Assembly: GCA_942486035.1 (NCBI GenBank)
Contig: CALNXK010000040.1
Coordinates: 2,200,001-2,264,000, forward strand
Length of the DNA stretch: 64,000 nucleotides
Direction: 5' to 3'
Source: Porites lobata
Lineage: Eukaryota > Cnidaria > Anthozoa > Scleractinia > Poritidae
The position numbers and the translations under genes are program-made. Of the stretch, positions 60,114 through 64,000 are shown one piece after another; the first letter of the stretch is position 1; every line of letters starts with the position of its first letter. The notes beneath the pieces are model-generated. The model was not told the DNA's origin. It did no database searches and saw only the letters and a program-made list of their open reading frames with translations.

Positions 60114-60291
60114 AGCCGACTCTCTCTAAGACGGACACCTTTGGGACCGGCACTAAGTGTCCGTCTTAGAGAGGTGTCCGTCTTATACAGAGTCAAATAA
60201 AAGGAGTGAAGAAAGGCAGGGACCAACTCCAAGTGTCCGTTTTACAGAGGTGTCCGTCTTATAGAGGTGTCCGTTAAGAGAGAGTCGACTG
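60114..60291. mobile_element. 178-bp pogo-like Tc1/mariner MITE
   Basis: TA-CAGCCGACTCTCTC...GAGAGAGTCGACTG-TA, with TA duplications at 60112-60113 and 60292-60293. The interior repeats GTGTCCGTCTTA several times in both orientations. The end motif CAGTCGACTCTC is typical of pogo-group elements. Confidence 0.85.
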
Positions 60292-60293
60292 TA

Positions 60294-60936
60294 GCACATT
60301 TGAGGTTTTAGTTGTGTGGGGCATTTAAAAATGACCCGTTGACGTCCGGCATTTAAAATTTAAGAGGGTAATATATGAGCATGGGCGAAAAAGTCGGGAG
60401 ACTGGGCCGAGGGTACGGCAGAGAAAATTTGCGGGAAAGTAATTTTCTACCTGATAATTTTTTTCATGACCAAAAGAGGGACGTGACGTCATCAGTTGCG
60501 TGATCAAAGCGTTTTGAATGTTTTAGTTCGTTTTTAAAGTACCTTTTCGTCATAAATTGGCAAGTTTTTGCTGTATTTCTCAACAATTCTTAGCTTAGTT
60601 TTAAAGCGTCGCAGAACTCCCTTTTATTCAGGTTGAAGCACAAATCTTGGATAGGAAGAACTGTGAACCACGCCGATGAACCTTTTTCCATCGCCAGATC
60701 TAATGCTCGCTTAGTCTTTTGAGGTGCCATCTCCTTGATACGTTTTCGATCCCTTTCTTCAAGTACCTGTGATCTTTAACTTCACACTGCCTGCTGTGTT
60801 GATTTTATGACGGAATCTTCGGTAGCTGGTGTGACTGAGATACGATTTGTTGAACGAGGGGTGTTGTTACTTTGACTGAAGAAGCTTACTCGCAGCTTGC
60901 TTCAAGGCCCAGACCACCCAGGCGGACTGCACGCGC
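60294..60936. other. Intergenic, nothing recognised
   Basis: No gene or paired repeat seen. Confidence 0.35.
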
Positions 60937-60944
60937 TAATAATG

Positions 60945-61017
<73 letters not shown>

Positions 61018-61019
61018 AT
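60937..61019. repeat. (TAA)n/(GATAAT)n microsatellite
   Basis: About 80 bp of TAA triplets interrupted by GATAAT units. Confidence 0.9.
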
Positions 61020-61059
61020 AAAAAAGGTAATAATAATTATAGAATGAATAAAGATTTTT

Positions 61060-61236
61060 AGTAAAATCCACCTAGTGGTCTATTATCAATGCTGCGTTCT
61101 GATTGGTTGAGCTACTACTAGGCTATATGTTATAGCCCACTAATAGCGAAAAGCGCGCGCTTTTTGGCGGCAAAAAAGGATTAAAGTCTAGCTTCAACTA
61201 GCTAAAATTTTTTTATTCTCGATATTTTTGACCAAC

Positions 61237-61275
<39 letters not shown>

Positions 61276-61358
61276 TTGGCGTTTGAGTCAATAGCCCATT
61301 CGGCCTTCGGCTTCATGGGCTATTGTCTCAGTGCCCATTCGTGCACGAGGAATAATTG
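61060..61358. mobile_element. MITE family X, copy 2
   Basis: AGTAAAATCCACCTAGT at 61060, inverse ACTAGTTGGATTTTACT at about 61,235-61,251, then the second hairpin ending near 61,358. Same orientation as 14,212-14,518. Confidence 0.75.
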
Positions 61359-61384
61359 TTAAAGAAGCAGCTCATATACAGAGT

Positions 61385-61602
61385 TGTTTTTGGTCTACTG
61401 TTCCTAATCGAATTGTAATTTGGAAATGATAGTTTTTGTAGAGAGGGGAAACACCGGAGTATCCGGAGAAAAACCGCTCGAAGCAAGTGAAAGAACCAAA
61501 AACAAACTTAACCCACATATGGCGTCGACGCCGGGATTGGAACCCGGGCCACATTGATGGGAGGCGAGTGTTCTCACCACTACGCGACCCTTGCTCCCCC
61601 AC
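61385..61602 (-). mobile_element. tRNA-derived SINE
   Basis: The minus strand from 61,602 starts GGGGGAGCAAGGGTCGCGTA. The A box TCGCGTAGTGGT is at 61,576-61,587 and the B box GGTTCCAATCC at 61,534-61,544. The body then contains GGCGTCGACGCCATATGTGG, ending in CAAATTACAATTCG. Internal pol III promoter boxes are intact. The tail lacks a clear poly-A. This SINE type is widespread in cnidarian genomes. Confidence 0.8.
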
Positions 61603-63602
61603 TAGGGACTAATCAAGGGCGAAGGGAGAAATTTCGAGGACGCTCGCGCGCGCTTTATGAAAAAGCCCTAAAAACTAACCAAAACTACCCGGCGCCTGCC
61701 ATGCAGGCTATTCCTGACGACGAAAGTAATAAGTACATAAATTTAATTGTTCACTCATTCATAATATGTATTTTTGAGAATATCTTTCTTAAATGTATTT
61801 CAACCAGACGTGCTAAGTGGAATGACTTAACCACAGATATCTATTCTGACTACTCACTAGGGAAAACACGAACAAAAGCCTAGGGCTCTTTGCATGACTT
61901 GATCACGTGATCAAGTTCCGGCAAACACGAAAATAGTTCACTTTTTGAAAAATTTTGTTAGCACAAGCTGAAAGAGCATATTAATACTAGGTAACCTGAG
62001 AATTTTCAGCCTTATAATCTCAAAAGTAGCGATTGCAACGGCCGCCGAAAGTTAGAAGCATTTGTATGAGAAAAACAACTTTTGCCACCCAGTCACGCTT
62101 GCATGGTTTTCCATACAAATCCTTGTACTTTCAAAATTTTCAAAACTGTCATGAAATATTTCCTTAAGAATTACAGGGCTCAAATCTCCTTTTAATTCAC
62201 AACAGGCAATTTAAGCCGTTAAATGCGTAAGGGAAAAATGTAACGACAGTTTAAAAATTTTAGAATTTCCAAGGATTTACAAGGCATTGATCAAAGAGGT
62301 CTATGAGCCAACTCGTGAATTTAGTATAACAGGTTTTACTCCGGTCAATTTGGGTGGGAGGCAACGCCTTGCAGTGGCACTTTAAGGTGTGGGCCTCCTT
62401 TCTTTCAGGTAAACTTTTCGTTGCATCTTTTGACTATAAAGTCCAGTTCAAACGTTTGAATCAATTAGTCCGGCATATCTAATTTGGGTCGATCCATGAG
62501 TTAAGTGGCACAAATGGGGATTTCCACTGAGGAGCGACTTCTTGTCAAAGGTCGAACTTTTCATGCGCCGAACCTAATGCATAAATTACTACCTGTAACT
62601 TACTTTAACTGGTAAACCTCGTAGACGATTGCAACTCGTGAAAATGAATCGAGTTCGACTACTTAAGTTCGACGTCTGAATCAACCGTCGAACTCATATT
62701 TGAGTTGAACCAATAGCAATTTTAGAAAATCGATACACGATAAGCTCGACGTTTGAGCTGGGCCTAAGGTAAACGTCAGAAAAATTTCAATCTTCAGCGC
62801 AGAAAACCACACTTCGAACTCCCCATATTGACTTATACGACTTCAACAATCTCGATAATCCGAGCCAGATATGCCCCCACCATACAAACGTCTGTAAATT
62901 TTCGCGACTTTGAGATGCTATATCTGCTGTAGTTTTCAACAAATCATTTTTAAACTTCCAGTGTTTTGACGGGTTTTCCCCAACCGGGTCCACGTCAAAA
63001 GTTGATAGACGTGTGATATACTAGGCAACATGGCAGCTAACCCTACTGCACAATTCCAGTGCGTTTCATAACATCTTGATTTCGACGATGAGAGCCATCA
63101 GCTAGATGAGATCCATGCCAGATACTGAGAATCCACGTTCACATATTCAGCCGTTACCACTGCCCATTCCTTCACATCAAGAGCTACAAATCACTGCTAG
63201 AAATGCCAAATTCCACACTTGCGAAGTTCCAACGAGGAAAGAAGTTGCGATGAGGAGAATTATGAACGTAGAAATCAAATGAGCAAATGCGGTTATCGCT
63301 CGGTCATTTACAAGCCGTATCAACCGGTTGGGGAGGTGTTTCTGGATAATTTTGAGCGCCTTGGGACAGGAACAAACGGAACAAAACAACCAGGCATATT
63401 TGGGCGAGAAACCCTACCCTTTGGGGCGGCACATACATCTATGGCTTATACAAGGGAGTACCCCCCCACCCCCCGGGGTCATATCGTGTTGTCTGCTTCT
63501 TGTACATGTCATCTCTTGTACTTTTTATGTTGCCTCCTCTACGTGGATGTCGTCTCGCCCTTTCTTCTTACGTCATCTTGTCTACTTGTCACGTCGAAGT
63601 AT
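61603..63602. other. Intergenic, nothing recognised
   Basis: Mixed sequence with short frames. The longest (63,219-63,647, plus strand) shows no domain and includes low-complexity C-runs. Confidence 0.35.
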
Positions 63603-63667
63603 CAGCTTTTCACTGCTGACTATGTTTTTTTTTTTATCTTGTATTAATAATCAGCAGTGAAAAGCTG
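63603..63667. repeat. Hairpin CAGCTTTTCACTGCTGA...TCAGCAGTGAAAAGCTG
   Basis: Perfect 17-bp arms separated by a T-rich 31-bp loop. Confidence 0.9.
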
Positions 63668-63856
63668 ACGCTTTCTTAGCTGTTGCCTTATGTAAACTTA
63701 CTGTTACGAATTTTGAATTTTAATCAGTTTGGTCCGCTGTCAGGGTTCTGAATGCTGCGGGGGTGAGTGAACATAGAAGACTGACGTTACAGTGACAACG
63801 AGGCGTAGTTGTCATGGTCACCGAATTATAATGTTCATTAGTCTGCAGATCCTGTG

Positions 63857-64000
63857 ATGGAGTTAATACGTGCTTACGAAACATCGGCTAGTGATAACGA
63901 CACTGACACAGATTGTTCGGTCGCTGAGACACAGCGACCGAAGATAGAAGGTTTACAATCCATATTACATCTACAGTTAAAAAAAAATCTTGAGGACGTG
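63857..64000 (+). CDS. Possible first exon of another gene, cut by window edge
   Basis: ATG at 63857 opens 48 codons to the window end with no stop: MELIRAYETSASDNDTDTD, then PKIEGLQSILHLQLKKN. The acidic, Ser/Asp-rich start resembles N-termini of several nuclear proteins, but I cannot name it. An intron boundary may lie inside. Confidence 0.3.
   Translation, partial: MELIRAYETSASDNDTDTDCSVAETQRPKIEGLQSILHLQLKKNLEDV

Noticed and set aside
61502..61602. True tRNA gene
   Set aside because: A and B boxes are present but the sequence does not close an acceptor stem and continues into a SINE body, so I call it a tRNA-derived SINE.

Overview
This is animal nuclear DNA, most likely from a cnidarian and probably an anthozoan such as a coral or anemone. 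The clues are short exons in AT-rich introns, a secreted multidomain lectin-type gene, a tRNA-derived SINE of the kind common in cnidarians, a LINE tail, a hAT copy, a relic of a Polinton/adintovirus-like element, and many small transposons with inverted repeats. No bacterial-style operon or CRISPR array is visible.

The main finding is one long minus-strand gene from 56,940 down to 20,734. I assembled 19 coding exons from domain matches and splice sites. Every junction has compatible phase, and the exon lengths sum to 3,645 nt (1,214 codons plus stop). The order is: signal peptide; linker; uromodulin/GP2/OIT3-type D8C domain; three H-type lectin repeats; follistatin-like Kazal domain; three more H-type lectin repeats; C-type lectin; calcium-binding EGF; TLDc domain split over two exons. 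Module borders are phase 1, as expected from exon shuffling. I know of no named gene with this exact architecture and assign no symbol.

The first ten exons lie in a block (about 48,908-59,895) that is duplicated in the same orientation at about 340-7,745. That second copy keeps eight of the ten exons. It has lost the signal peptide exon, exon 2 and the promoter region through one 2.94 kb deletion. It also has a one-base frameshift in the D8C exon and a mutated acceptor at the Kazal exon, so I call it a pseudogene. Both copies carry the same hAT insertion and the same roughly 100-bp intronic tandem repeat, with different unit counts.

From 7.7 to 20.7 kb lies accessory DNA: inverted minisatellites, a CRE-containing minisatellite, an orphan TLDc exon, the viral/Polinton relic (11.7-13.7 kb), miniature transposons and a LINE 3' end. 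The gene's large introns (21.1-32.4 kb and 36.3-43.9 kb) are filled with inverted-repeat elements, several with readable target-site duplications, plus satellites and palindromes. A second, decayed TLDc N-terminal exon lies at 33.0 kb.

Right of the gene (57-64 kb) are tandem repeats, a pogo-like miniature element, a SINE and, at the very edge, the possible start of another gene on the plus strand. Exon calls rest on reading frames, splice consensus and domain recognition by eye. No expression or database evidence was available.
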